Shown: positions 13,972 through 20,073 of the stretch, in pieces
How the letters are laid out: every line of letters begins with the position of its first letter
Position numbering within the stretch: the first letter of the stretch is position 1
IMG/VR virus record: IMGVR_UViG_3300047551_000657
Location: 1-20,073 of that record
DNA from: a virus
Length of the DNA stretch: 20,073 nt
Reading direction: 5' to 3' (one strand)
Program-made: the position numbers and the translations under genes
Notes under the pieces: generated by a model
Told to the model about the DNA's origin: nothing
Database searches by the model: none
The model's input: only the letters and a program-made list of their open reading frames with translations

Positions 13972-15526
13972 GGTGGTATGTCATACTCATCCAAATACAC
14001 TAAAGCCTCTTATAGAGGATTACGACACAGTGATCGGACACAATCTAATCAGCTTCGACGGTTACCACCTTCGGAGATTGTGGAACATTACGATACCACT
14101 CAAGAAGGCCTCCGATACGCTCGTGCTGTCGAGGCTATGGAATCCCAGTATCGAAGGAGGTCACAGTCTAGAAGCATGGGGGAAAAGATTAGGGAATCAC
14201 AAGATTGAGTTCCAAGACTTTACTGCTTTGACACAAGAGATGATTGATTACTGTATCCAAGATGTTAATCTTACTGGTGAACTTCATCGCAAACTATGCA
14301 CAGAATTGAAGGACTTCTCACAGCAAAGCATTGACATTGAACACAAGGTACAGTTCATTGTTGCACAGCAGGAAAGACATGGATTCAAACTAGACATACC
14401 CTTATGTACTGAGTTTATCTCTCAGTTAACTACGAAGTTATCAGCCATTGAAGAGAATCTACAGACTATATTCCCACCGATCATCACTGAACGTGTTAGT
14501 GAAAAGACAGGTAAGAAGCTAAAGGATCATGTTGAAGTGTTTAACCCAGGCTCTAGAGATCAGATAGGACGTAGACTGACATCATTAGGATGGAAGCCTG
14601 AGAAGTTCACTGAGACAGGTAAACCAATGGTTGATGAAGTGATACTGTCTAAGCTAACCTATCCAGAGGCTAAGGCAATGGCTGAGTATCTACTTATCCA
14701 GAAACGTATAGCACAGTCTACATCGTGGCTAGAGCACGTTGCTGATGATGGTAGGGTACATGGTAAGGTAATCACCAACGGTGCTGTCACAGGGCGTATG
14801 ACGCACCACAGCCCTAACATGGCACAGGTTCCTGCTGTCAATGCTGAGTATGGTGAAACATGCAGACAAGTATGGACTGTAGATCCTGGTAATGTCTTAG
14901 TTGGTTGTGATGCTTCAGGGTTAGAACTACGTATGTTAGCTCATTACATGAAAGATGATGAGTACACTAAGGAGGTGATCAATGGGGATGTCCACACTAA
15001 AAACCAACTCGCTGCTGGTCTTGAGAGTAGGGCGCAAGCAAAGACGTTTATCTATGCCTTTCTCTATGGAGCAGGGCCAGCTAAGATTGGATCGATTGCT
15101 CAAGGGAGCGCCGAGGAAGGAAAGAAACTCATCACCCGTTTCCTTAAGAATACGCCAGCTCTCAAGACACTTAAAGATAAAGTTAGCAGGTATGCAGAGA
15201 AAGGGTATTTACCTGCCCTTGACGGTCGTCGATTATGGGTACGGTCGGAACACGCAGCACTTAACACGTTACTTCAAGGAGCTGGTGCGATCTCGATGAA
15301 GCAAGGTCTGATCCACCTACATGAGTCACTGAAGAAACACAAGATACCTGCACACTTTGTGGCTAACGTCCATGATGAATGGCAGATAGAATGTCCTAAG
15401 CAGTACGCTGATGATGTTGGTAAACTCGCTGTAGCAGCTATTGAGAAGGCTGGTGTTACCTTGGGTTTACGTTGTCCTCTAACGGGTGAATACAAAGTAG
15501 GAAACAACTGGAAGGAAACACACTGA
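13886..15526 (+). CDS. family A DNA polymerase (T7-like) with 3'-5' exonuclease
   Basis: This 546-residue replicative polymerase has both domains. Exonuclease: D7 and E9 (LVLDIE), HNLISFD (52-58), and YCIQD (122-126). Polymerase: motif A DASGLELRMLAHY with D342; motif B R382-x3-K386-x3-Y390-x3-Y394; motif C VHDE with H496-D498. Residue Y390 aligns with E. coli Pol I F762, as in T7. It is about 160 residues shorter than T7 gp5 (704), and I see no room for a large thioredoxin-binding insertion in the thumb (180-225). ATG 13886 is the only start after TAG 13856. It has no ribosome site and lies inside the preceding coiled-coil gene. It should copy the phage genome with the helicase-primase and SSB encoded nearby. 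Confidence 0.95.
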   Translation: MKSLVLDIETDMKQTVIFCVVTKDLTTSEVVCHTHPNTLKPLIEDYDTVIGHNLISFDGYHLRRLWNITIPLKKASDTLVLSRLWNPSIEGGHSLEAWGKRLGNHKIEFQDFTALTQEMIDYCIQDVNLTGELHRKLCTELKDFSQQSIDIEHKVQFIVAQQERHGFKLDIPLCTEFISQLTTKLSAIEENLQTIFPPIITERVSEKTGKKLKDHVEVFNPGSRDQIGRRLTSLGWKPEKFTETGKPMVDEVILSKLTYPEAKAMAEYLLIQKRIAQSTSWLEHVADDGRVHGKVITNGAVTGRMTHHSPNMAQVPAVNAEYGETCRQVWTVDPGNVLVGCDASGLELRMLAHYMKDDEYTKEVINGDVHTKNQLAAGLESRAQAKTFIYAFLYGAGPAKIGSIAQGSAEEGKKLITRFLKNTPALKTLKDKVSRYAEKGYLPALDGRRLWVRSEHAALNTLLQGAGAISMKQGLIHLHESLKKHKIPAHFVANVHDEWQIECPKQYADDVGKLAVAAIEKAGVTLGLRCPLTGEYKVGNNWKETH

Positions 15527-15741
15527 TGATTACCAACTTTGATGAGATTGATTCTCTTGTCGTAACTATTAAGATAGGAAAGGATGATGCTGGTTATGTA
15601 ACGATGGATGTTCAGAGTGATAAGTTAGTATCAAACCGTATGATGTTGGCGTTGCTACACTCTATTGCTGAATCAGCTACAGAATCAATGATGGCTGAGA
15701 TACAAAGTAGAGTATTGCTTGACAAATTTAAGATGAACTGA
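15526..15741 (+). CDS. small hypothetical protein
   Basis: This 71-residue protein has a beta-like N-terminal half (FDEIDSLVVTIKIGKDDAGYVTMDVQ) and a helical C-terminal half (MMLALLHSIAESATESMMAEIQSRVLLDKF). ATG 15526 overlaps the polymerase stop (TGATG), and AAGGA lies nine bases upstream. No family is recognised. Its end carries the -35 box of the candidate promoter for the SSB gene. A helper role in replication is suggested by position only. Confidence 0.6.
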   Translation: MITNFDEIDSLVVTIKIGKDDAGYVTMDVQSDKLVSNRMMLALLHSIAESATESMMAEIQSRVLLDKFKMN

Positions 15742-15747
15742 TACACT
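15719..15747 (+). promoter_or_regulatory. sigma70-type promoter for the SSB gene
   Basis: TTGACA (15719-15724) is a perfect -35 box; TACACT (15742-15747) matches the -10 consensus at four of six positions, with exactly 17 bases between. It lies at the end of the previous gene, about 30 bases before the SSB start, in one of the few gaps of the replication region. Separate, stronger SSB expression would fit the high copy need of this protein. Confidence 0.55.
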
Positions 15748-15776
15748 GTTATTGTATTTTCACTGAGGAAATTAAC

Positions 15777-16181
15777 ATGGAACAAAAACCTGTACGTATT
15801 GAAGCAACCTTGATGTGGCCTTTCCTTGATAAGCCTAACGATATGTCTGGTAAGTATCAAGTAGATCTGACTAACCTGTCAGACAAGGCTGTTAAGGCTT
15901 TGGAAGATATGGGTATCTCTGTTCGCAACAAAGAAGGTAAAGGCTTTTACATTACCGCTAAGAGTAACCATGAGATCAAAGCATTAGATAAGAATGGTGA
16001 ACAAGTGTTAGCACATATCGGTAACGGTACAAAGGCTGTCTGTGTCATGGGTTCATACTCATGGACCTTTAAGAACAAGAAAGGTGTATCACCTTCACTG
16101 AAGAAGCTAGTGATCACTGACTTGGTTACTTACAGTGCACAGCCTAAGCAAGACGAAGAAGAAACAGAAGACGTACTGTAA
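15777..16181 (+). CDS. single-stranded DNA-binding protein (T7 gp2.5-like)
   Basis: This 134-residue protein should coat single-stranded DNA during replication and recombination. It matches phage SSBs as I know them: MWPFLDKPND near the start, SGKYQVDLTNLSDKAVKALE, GFYITAKSNHEIKA, a GNGTKAVCVMGSYSWTFKNK strand pair, LKKLVITDLV, and a strongly acidic C-terminal tail (QDEEETEDVL) that in gp2.5 and bacterial SSBs recruits partner proteins. AGGAA lies seven bases before ATG 15777, and a promoter lies upstream. It is shorter than T7 gp2.5 (232). Its stop overlaps the exonuclease start (TAATG). Confidence 0.8.
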   Translation: MEQKPVRIEATLMWPFLDKPNDMSGKYQVDLTNLSDKAVKALEDMGISVRNKEGKGFYITAKSNHEIKALDKNGEQVLAHIGNGTKAVCVMGSYSWTFKNKKGVSPSLKKLVITDLVTYSAQPKQDEEETEDVL

Positions 16182-16876
16182 TGAAGCTAATGCCAATCAT
16201 TGATGGCGACATTCTCTGCTACCGTGTAGGCTTTGCCTGTAACGAGGAAACAGAGAAGGTTGCTATCAGAACGATGGCAGAGATGTTAGAGGAGCTGATC
16301 TTTATTGAACTCTCCTCTAACATCCATGTCGGTTACTTAACTGGTAAGGACAACTACAGGCATGACATCGCTAAGACACAACCCTACAAAGGAAACAGAA
16401 AAGATGCGCCCAGGCCCGTACATCTTCATAGCCTTCGTGAGTATCTTATTACTGCTTGGGACTTCAGAGTGGCTGATGGACAAGAGGCTGATGATGCTAT
16501 TGGAATCCATGCCACGCTAACCAGGGATAACTCAATCATCGTATCCATTGACAAAGACTTAGACATGATCCCTGGTCATCACTACAATCCTGTAAAGAAA
16601 GATCATTACTACGTGAATGACAAAGATGCTATCAAGAACTTCTATCGTCAGATCCTTACTGGTGACAAGGTAGACAATGTACAGGGATTACGTGGTATTG
16701 GTCCTAAGAAGGCTGATAAGATCTTAGGTGACTTTGATACTGACCTAGCCATGTATGAGGCTGTGCTGAAGGCTTATGATGGTGATGCTGAACGTGTGTT
16801 AGAGAACGGACAACTACTGTGGATTAGACGTAAGGAGGGTGAGCTATGGCAACCACCGACACCATCGTCTACCTAG
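16181..16876 (+). CDS. 5'-3' exonuclease of the FEN/T7 gp6 family
   Basis: This 231-residue nuclease should remove primers, degrade host DNA or expose single strands for recombination. Metal-binding acids are visible: D8 and D10 (IIDGD), E102, D104 and D105 (QEADDAIG), D124, D126 and D128 (SIDKDLDM), and D162 and D165 (TGDKVDN). A helix-three-turn-helix DNA-binding element GLRGIGPKKADKIL (169-182) follows. The helical-arch YKGNRK (69-74) is present. All hallmarks are intact. Its last 31 bases overlap the next gene, whose strong AAGGAGG ribosome site lies inside it. Confidence 0.9.
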   Translation: MKLMPIIDGDILCYRVGFACNEETEKVAIRTMAEMLEELIFIELSSNIHVGYLTGKDNYRHDIAKTQPYKGNRKDAPRPVHLHSLREYLITAWDFRVADGQEADDAIGIHATLTRDNSIIVSIDKDLDMIPGHHYNPVKKDHYYVNDKDAIKNFYRQILTGDKVDNVQGLRGIGPKKADKILGDFDTDLAMYEAVLKAYDGDAERVLENGQLLWIRRKEGELWQPPTPSST

Positions 16877-17163
16877 AATGGGTAGATGCTGTAGCCAGCT
16901 CAGGATGGCAACTAAAGGGTACTGGTTCGTTAGCGAGGTGTAAGTCTGTTGGTTTTATGACGCATGAGACTGATGATGAAGTACACCTAGCAGCAGCGAT
17001 AGGAGAGAATGATTGCAATGCTGTCATGATCATTCCTAAAAGCTGGATAAGTAATTGGACGGAGATCGACATTGAAGCCTTCAAGCGCAAAAAACAAAGG
17101 CAGATTACTGCAAAAGCTGGTGGTGCAAAAACTAAGAGACACTTTCAATCTAAGCGAACATGA
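16846..17163 (+). CDS. conserved phage hypothetical protein
   Basis: This 105-residue protein begins ATTDTIVYLEWVDAVASSGW, has a compact beta-like core (VGFMTHETDDEVHLAAAIG, NAVMIIPKSWI), and ends in a very basic tail (KRKKQRQITAKAGGAKTKRH). I recall similar IV-LEW-DA-SSGW proteins in phages, always unnamed. AAGGAGG seven bases before ATG 16846 is one of the best ribosome sites in the window. It overlaps the exonuclease gene by 31 bases and the next nuclease gene by 92. The basic tail coincides with that overlap and may reflect the second frame's coding needs. Confidence 0.65.
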   Translation: MATTDTIVYLEWVDAVASSGWQLKGTGSLARCKSVGFMTHETDDEVHLAAAIGENDCNAVMIIPKSWISNWTEIDIEAFKRKKQRQITAKAGGAKTKRHFQSKRT

Positions 17164-17497
17164 TTGCAAAAGCACACCAATGGGTACACAGGGCGAGGAT
17201 GTCTGGCTCTCGACGAATGCACTGGAACGATTTAGGTACGGTATTGAGTGCAAGAACAGAGCAAGAATCGCAGTCTACACTGACTACGAACAAGCAATAC
17301 GGCACTGTGAAGGCAAAGACAAAGAACCCCTCTTAGTCATCAAGCAGAATAGATCTGATCCTTTAGCACTGGTTAGCCTTGATCACTTCATAGCACTAGC
17401 AGAGAAGGCTAAACTGTGGGAAGTACATCAGAAGCAGAAGACTGTAGAGGAAAGTAAACAAGCCACCAGGATGAGAAAGGTTTATGGCAAACATTAA
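17072..17497 (+). CDS. PD-(D/E)XK nuclease, Holliday-junction-resolvase-like, TTG start
   Basis: This 141-residue protein fits the PD-(D/E)XK fold: N-terminal SAKNKGRLLQKLVVQKLRD helix, MGTQGEDVWLS with D43, and YGIECKNR with E59 and K61, then a helical region and a LVIKQNRSDPLALVSLDHF strand. Likely roles are resolving branched replication DNA or degrading host DNA. The start is TTG 17072, with GGAG seven bases upstream; this gives the N-terminal K-x-SAKNKG that I remember in related phage nucleases. It overlaps the upstream gene by 92 bases in another frame. No in-frame ATG near the start would preserve the SAKNKG helix. Confidence 0.75.
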   Translation: MKPSSAKNKGRLLQKLVVQKLRDTFNLSEHDCKSTPMGTQGEDVWLSTNALERFRYGIECKNRARIAVYTDYEQAIRHCEGKDKEPLLVIKQNRSDPLALVSLDHFIALAEKAKLWEVHQKQKTVEESKQATRMRKVYGKH

Positions 17498-18188
17498 AGT
17501 AGACTACATCGAACACATGGGTGATGACTTAACGGTAGTCAATGCTGCTCGTGTTAGCTTTGATAAAGAGTCAGAAGCTGTTGATTGGTATGACACAGAG
17601 CAAGGTAACCACTACTTTCCTTTACCTGTGTTAGATCCTAAAGACATCAAGCTGATTAACTATCTAGCTAAACACAACCATTGGAGTCCTTTCAGCCATT
17701 GCTTTATCCAGTTCAGGATCAAAGCACCGATCTTCGTAGCTAGGCAGTTGATGAAGCATACGGTAGGATTAGCCTGGAATGAAGTCAGTAGACGTTATGT
17801 TGATACCTCACCAGAGTTCTATCAACCTACCTACTTCAGACGTAAAGCACCGAATGTTAAGCAAGGTAGTTCATCAGAACCTGTAAAAAGTCACATTGAT
17901 TGGAATGAAACAGTTGACAAGTACACAGGAACTATGTTAGCATTGTATGACGCTATGCTCAAAGAAGGTATCTGTGCTGAGCAAGCTAGGATGATTCTCC
18001 CCCAATCCATGATGACTGAATGGTATTGGAGTGGGAGCCTTTACGCCTTTGCTAGAGTATGTCAATTAAGGTTAGCAAAGGAAGCCCAAGCAGAGACAAG
18101 GATCGTTGCAGAGAACATCTGCCGAGTCTGCTCTGAAGTATTCCCTAATGCCTGGGATGCCCTAATGAATGGAGATGAAGATGAGTAA
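17484..18188 (+). CDS. thyX: flavin-dependent thymidylate synthase
   Basis: This 234-residue protein should make dTMP from dUMP with FAD and methylenetetrahydrofolate. ThyX hallmarks are NAARVS (20-25), HWSPFSH (66-72), the signature region KHTVGLAWNEVSRRY (91-105) and ARMILPQSMMTEW (168-180). The classical RHRx7S signature is altered: RHR is replaced by KHT (91-93) and one extra residue precedes S102. I recall similar KH-x-VG-xxWNEVSRRY forms in other phages, so this is probably a functional phage subclass. It overlaps the preceding nuclease by 14 bases. With the ribonucleotide reductase downstream it serves dNTP supply. Confidence 0.93.
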   Translation: MANIKVDYIEHMGDDLTVVNAARVSFDKESEAVDWYDTEQGNHYFPLPVLDPKDIKLINYLAKHNHWSPFSHCFIQFRIKAPIFVARQLMKHTVGLAWNEVSRRYVDTSPEFYQPTYFRRKAPNVKQGSSSEPVKSHIDWNETVDKYTGTMLALYDAMLKEGICAEQARMILPQSMMTEWYWSGSLYAFARVCQLRLAKEAQAETRIVAENICRVCSEVFPNAWDALMNGDEDE

Positions 18189-18495
18189 TAGTAAAATTAG
18201 CTTTCATGTGTCGATAATGTCAGAAGAAGATGAAGAAGGAAAAAAACACAACGCTGACTATGGTTTCCCACTACAGCATATGGTTGATATTAATGCTACC
18301 TACGATAGTAGTATTGCTTGGCCTACGCTGTTAGAGAAAGCCTGTGAAGCCCTCGGTGCTTACTACGGTTACGATGTTAAAGATAAAGTATTCGTGAAAC
18401 AGTTCGGAAATATCGTTAACATCTTTGGACACGATGATCCGAAACACTATAATACAGATTCAGACTCAGAAGCTGATGCGAATCCTGCTACTTGA
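18181..18495 (+). CDS. hypothetical protein
   Basis: This 104-residue protein starts with a beta-like stretch (ISFHVSIMSEEDEEGKKHNADYG), has an acidic composition throughout, a helix (TLLEKACEALGAYYGYD) and a very acidic end (DSDSEADANPAT). ATG 18181 has GGAG six bases upstream and overlaps the thyX stop; ATG 18169 is in frame but deeper inside thyX. No family is recognised. Its end overlaps the next exonuclease gene by 20 bases. Confidence 0.6.
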   Translation: MSNSKISFHVSIMSEEDEEGKKHNADYGFPLQHMVDINATYDSSIAWPTLLEKACEALGAYYGYDVKDKVFVKQFGNIVNIFGHDDPKHYNTDSDSEADANPAT

Positions 18496-19210
18496 CATCG
18501 AATCAGCACCTAACACTGCGTATGTCTGGGGTTTATTTCAACAGAACATCAGTATCAGTCAGATCGTAGATAGCAGCAGTGTTTTGTGTTGGTCCGCTAA
18601 GTGGTATCAAGGTGATCAGTTAATGTTCAGCAGTATCCTAAACGGTAAGAAGACTATGCTAAAGAAGATCCATAGTCTCTTAGATGAATGCGATGCTGTG
18701 GTACATTACAATGGAACTAGGTTTGACATACCAACACTTAACAAAGAGTTCCTAGAGGCTGGTATGTCTCCTCCAGCACCTTACCATCAGATTGATCTGT
18801 TAAAGACTGCTAGAAAGGAATTTAGGTTTCCTAGTAACAAGCTCGACTATGTAGCTAGAGCATTAGGACTAGGACAGAAGACTAAGCATGAAGGCTTTGA
18901 ACTTTGGATCAAGTGTATGAACAAAGACAAAGAAGCATGGGAAGTCATGGAGCAGTACAACAAACAGGATGTCATATTGCTGGAGAAGGTTTATGAGCGA
19001 TTTCTTCCCTGGATTCGAACCCATCCTAACATCTCAGTCAACAAAGACCACCAAAGCTGCACACGATGTGCTAGTATCAATCTACAGAGACGAGGGTTTA
19101 GCACCTCCCTCACTGGAAAATACCAACGTTACCAGTGCAAAGATTGTGGTGGATGGCAACAACAAAGAAGGAGTGAACCAATTGCTGCCGAAATACTCAA
19201 GCCAAGCTAA
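18476..19210 (+). CDS. DnaQ/RNase H-like exonuclease with C-terminal zinc ribbon
   Basis: This 244-residue protein begins MRILLLDIES with D7 and E9, typical of DEDD-type exonucleases. Further acids are D84 (HYNGTRFD), D107 (HQIDLL) and D165 (YNKQDV, Y161-x3-D165), so the nuclease core is complete; it resembles the YprB-type RNase H-like domain. A zinc ribbon follows with CTRC (C195, C198) and CKDC (C221, C224), a fusion that may bind DNA or protein. The start ATG 18476 is chosen because MRILLLDIE is a standard N-terminus; upstream codons to 18425 lie in the previous gene. No ribosome site is visible, so coupling is likely. It is separate from the exonuclease domain in the polymerase. Confidence 0.8.
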   Translation: MRILLLDIESAPNTAYVWGLFQQNISISQIVDSSSVLCWSAKWYQGDQLMFSSILNGKKTMLKKIHSLLDECDAVVHYNGTRFDIPTLNKEFLEAGMSPPAPYHQIDLLKTARKEFRFPSNKLDYVARALGLGQKTKHEGFELWIKCMNKDKEAWEVMEQYNKQDVILLEKVYERFLPWIRTHPNISVNKDHQSCTRCASINLQRRGFSTSLTGKYQRYQCKDCGGWQQQRRSEPIAAEILKPS

Positions 19211-19424
19211 ACAAGTTGGTGGTGATCACTACAAGCAGACAACACTACAGCCTTGGGATGTTGTCAGTGCTTGGGGTTTAGATCCTTGGTCAGCTAATGT
19301 AGTTAAATACATTCAAAGATTTCACCGTAAGAATGGTAAGGAAGATCTACAAAAAGCAGTACACTATCTGGAGTATTTGATTGATAACTATGACTTAGTA
19401 AAGAATAAGTATTACAAGGAGTAA
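19182..19424 (+). CDS. DUF3310 protein with a TTG start
   Basis: This 80-residue protein has QVGGDHYKQTTLQPWDVVSAW and VVKYIQRFHRKNGKEDLQKAVHYLEYL, the DUF3310 (SaV-like) pattern found in many phages; some annotations call it a nucleotide kinase, but I see no kinase motif here. The TTG 19182 start has AAGGAG exactly eight bases upstream. GTG 19173 overlaps that site. The frame is open far upstream to 18969 as a shadow of the exonuclease gene. It overlaps the exonuclease end by 29 bases. Its place between thyX and ribonucleotide reductase would suit a nucleotide-related role. Confidence 0.75.
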   Translation: MLPKYSSQAKQVGGDHYKQTTLQPWDVVSAWGLDPWSANVVKYIQRFHRKNGKEDLQKAVHYLEYLIDNYDLVKNKYYKE

Positions 19425-19426
19425 CT

Positions 19427-19603
19427 ATGGCGCTAACGATTCTGGACTTATTTGATAAACTAAAAAGATTAGATGAGATATCTCTACTTGAGATACTGAA
19501 CATAACAGCAGAAGACTTGGTTGATAGGTTTGAGGACAGAATCGAAGCCATGTTTGACCAACTTGTTGACGAAATAGATGACACCGAAGAGGACGAAGAA
19601 TGA
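19427..19603 (+). CDS. short acidic helical protein
   Basis: This 58-residue protein reads MALTILDLFDKLKRLDEISLLEILNI..., two amphipathic helices followed by a strongly acidic end (DEIDDTEEDEE). AAGGAG lies five bases before ATG 19427. The last bases overlap the ribonucleotide reductase start in ATGA. I recall similar short LLDLFDKLKRLDEISLLELLNI proteins in phages, of unknown function. The acidic tail may bind a partner such as the reductase or a basic DNA-binding protein, which is speculation. Confidence 0.65.
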   Translation: MALTILDLFDKLKRLDEISLLEILNITAEDLVDRFEDRIEAMFDQLVDEIDDTEEDEE

Positions 19604-20073
19604 AGTTAAATAACTACTCAAGTTTTATCCACAAAAGCCGCTACAGTCGTTTCATTGACGAACAAGGCAGACGTGAGAACTGGAGTGAAACAGTTGAACG
19701 CTACATGGGATTCATGAAGAAACAACTGTTAGACAAACACAAGTATGAGATTCCACAACACATCTACAAGACAGTGCATAAAGCAATCCTTAACATGGAT
19801 GTAATGCCTTCGATGCGTTGTATGATGACTGCTGGAGAGGCTCTTGAGCGTCAGAACATTGCTGGTTATAACTGTAGTTATCTGCCTATCGACGATCCTA
19901 AATCCTTTGATGAGGCTATGTACATCCTCTTGTGCGGTACCGGTGTTGGATTCTCAGTAGAGGCTAAGTATGTCAATCAACTCCCTGAAGTCCCTGATCA
20001 GTTATTTGATAGTAAAACTACTATCGTGGTATCCGACAGCAAAGAGGGCTGGGCTAAAGCATTACGACAACTC
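19600..20073 (+). CDS. class II (B12-dependent) ribonucleotide reductase, N-terminal part
   Basis: The frame runs 158 codons from ATG 19600 to the right edge with no stop. It matches the monomeric adenosylcobalamin-dependent ribonucleoside-triphosphate reductase (as in Lactobacillus leichmannii): FIHKSRYSRF, GRRENWSETVERY, VMPSMRCMMTAGEALERQN, AGYNCSYLPIDDPKSFDEAMYILLCGTGVGFSVE. The Cys in NCSYL is the likely N-terminal redox cysteine. The catalytic finger loop and the remaining active cysteines lie outside the window. It should reduce ribonucleotides to deoxyribonucleotides without oxygen dependence, relying on host cobalamin. Start ATG has GAGG seven bases upstream and overlaps the previous stop. 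Confidence 0.9.
   Translation, partial: MKLNNYSSFIHKSRYSRFIDEQGRRENWSETVERYMGFMKKQLLDKHKYEIPQHIYKTVHKAILNMDVMPSMRCMMTAGEALERQNIAGYNCSYLPIDDPKSFDEAMYILLCGTGVGFSVEAKYVNQLPEVPDQLFDSKTTIVVSDSKEGWAKALRQL

Noticed and set aside
18969-19181. Long N-terminal extension of the DUF3310 protein
   Set aside because: It overlaps the zinc-ribbon exonuclease in another frame, has no ribosome site and does not resemble DUF3310 N-termini.

Overview
The window is part of the genome of a tailed double-stranded DNA bacteriophage (Caudoviricetes). It looks virulent: it has a T7-type replication set and no integrase, excisionase or recognisable lysogeny repressor. The recognisable promoters are of host sigma70 type, and no phage RNA polymerase gene is seen. 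One small protein (11312-11677) resembles proteins I associate with phages of freshwater Betaproteobacteria; this host hint is weak. No tRNA, rRNA, CRISPR array or insertion sequence was seen.

The genome is split into two divergent arms. The leftward arm (7451 down to 1) carries DNA packaging and virion genes: a small terminase candidate with two AT-hooks, large terminase, portal, a collagen-like fibre protein, a repeat-rich tail-fibre protein, a small companion protein, and a large LamG-repeat adhesin that runs off the left edge. The adhesin is open at its C-terminus. Fibre genes directly follow the portal gene, where scaffold and capsid genes would usually be expected.

Between the arms lies a control region of about 0.67 kb (7452-8127). 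It holds a near-consensus leftward promoter (TTGACA-17-TAGAAT), several palindromes, and an array of five related 14-bp sites. Two sites point left and three point right, with an exact 21-bp period within each arm.

The rightward arm (8128 to the right edge) starts with small early genes, including a GP88-like cysteine-rich protein, two tiny membrane peptides, and a zinc-binding protein that appears to start with ATT. A second AT-rich element follows (10680-10820), with tandem 9-mers and a 14-bp inverted repeat. After it come primase-helicase, family A DNA polymerase, single-stranded DNA-binding protein, 5'-3' exonuclease, a PD-(D/E)XK nuclease, flavin-dependent thymidylate synthase ThyX, a DnaQ-like exonuclease with a zinc ribbon, a DUF3310 protein, and the N-terminal part of a B12-dependent (class II) ribonucleotide reductase. 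Replication enzymes and dNTP supply are thus encoded together. The genes are tightly packed, with ATGA, TAATG and longer overlaps and several non-ATG starts, which suggests extensive translational coupling.
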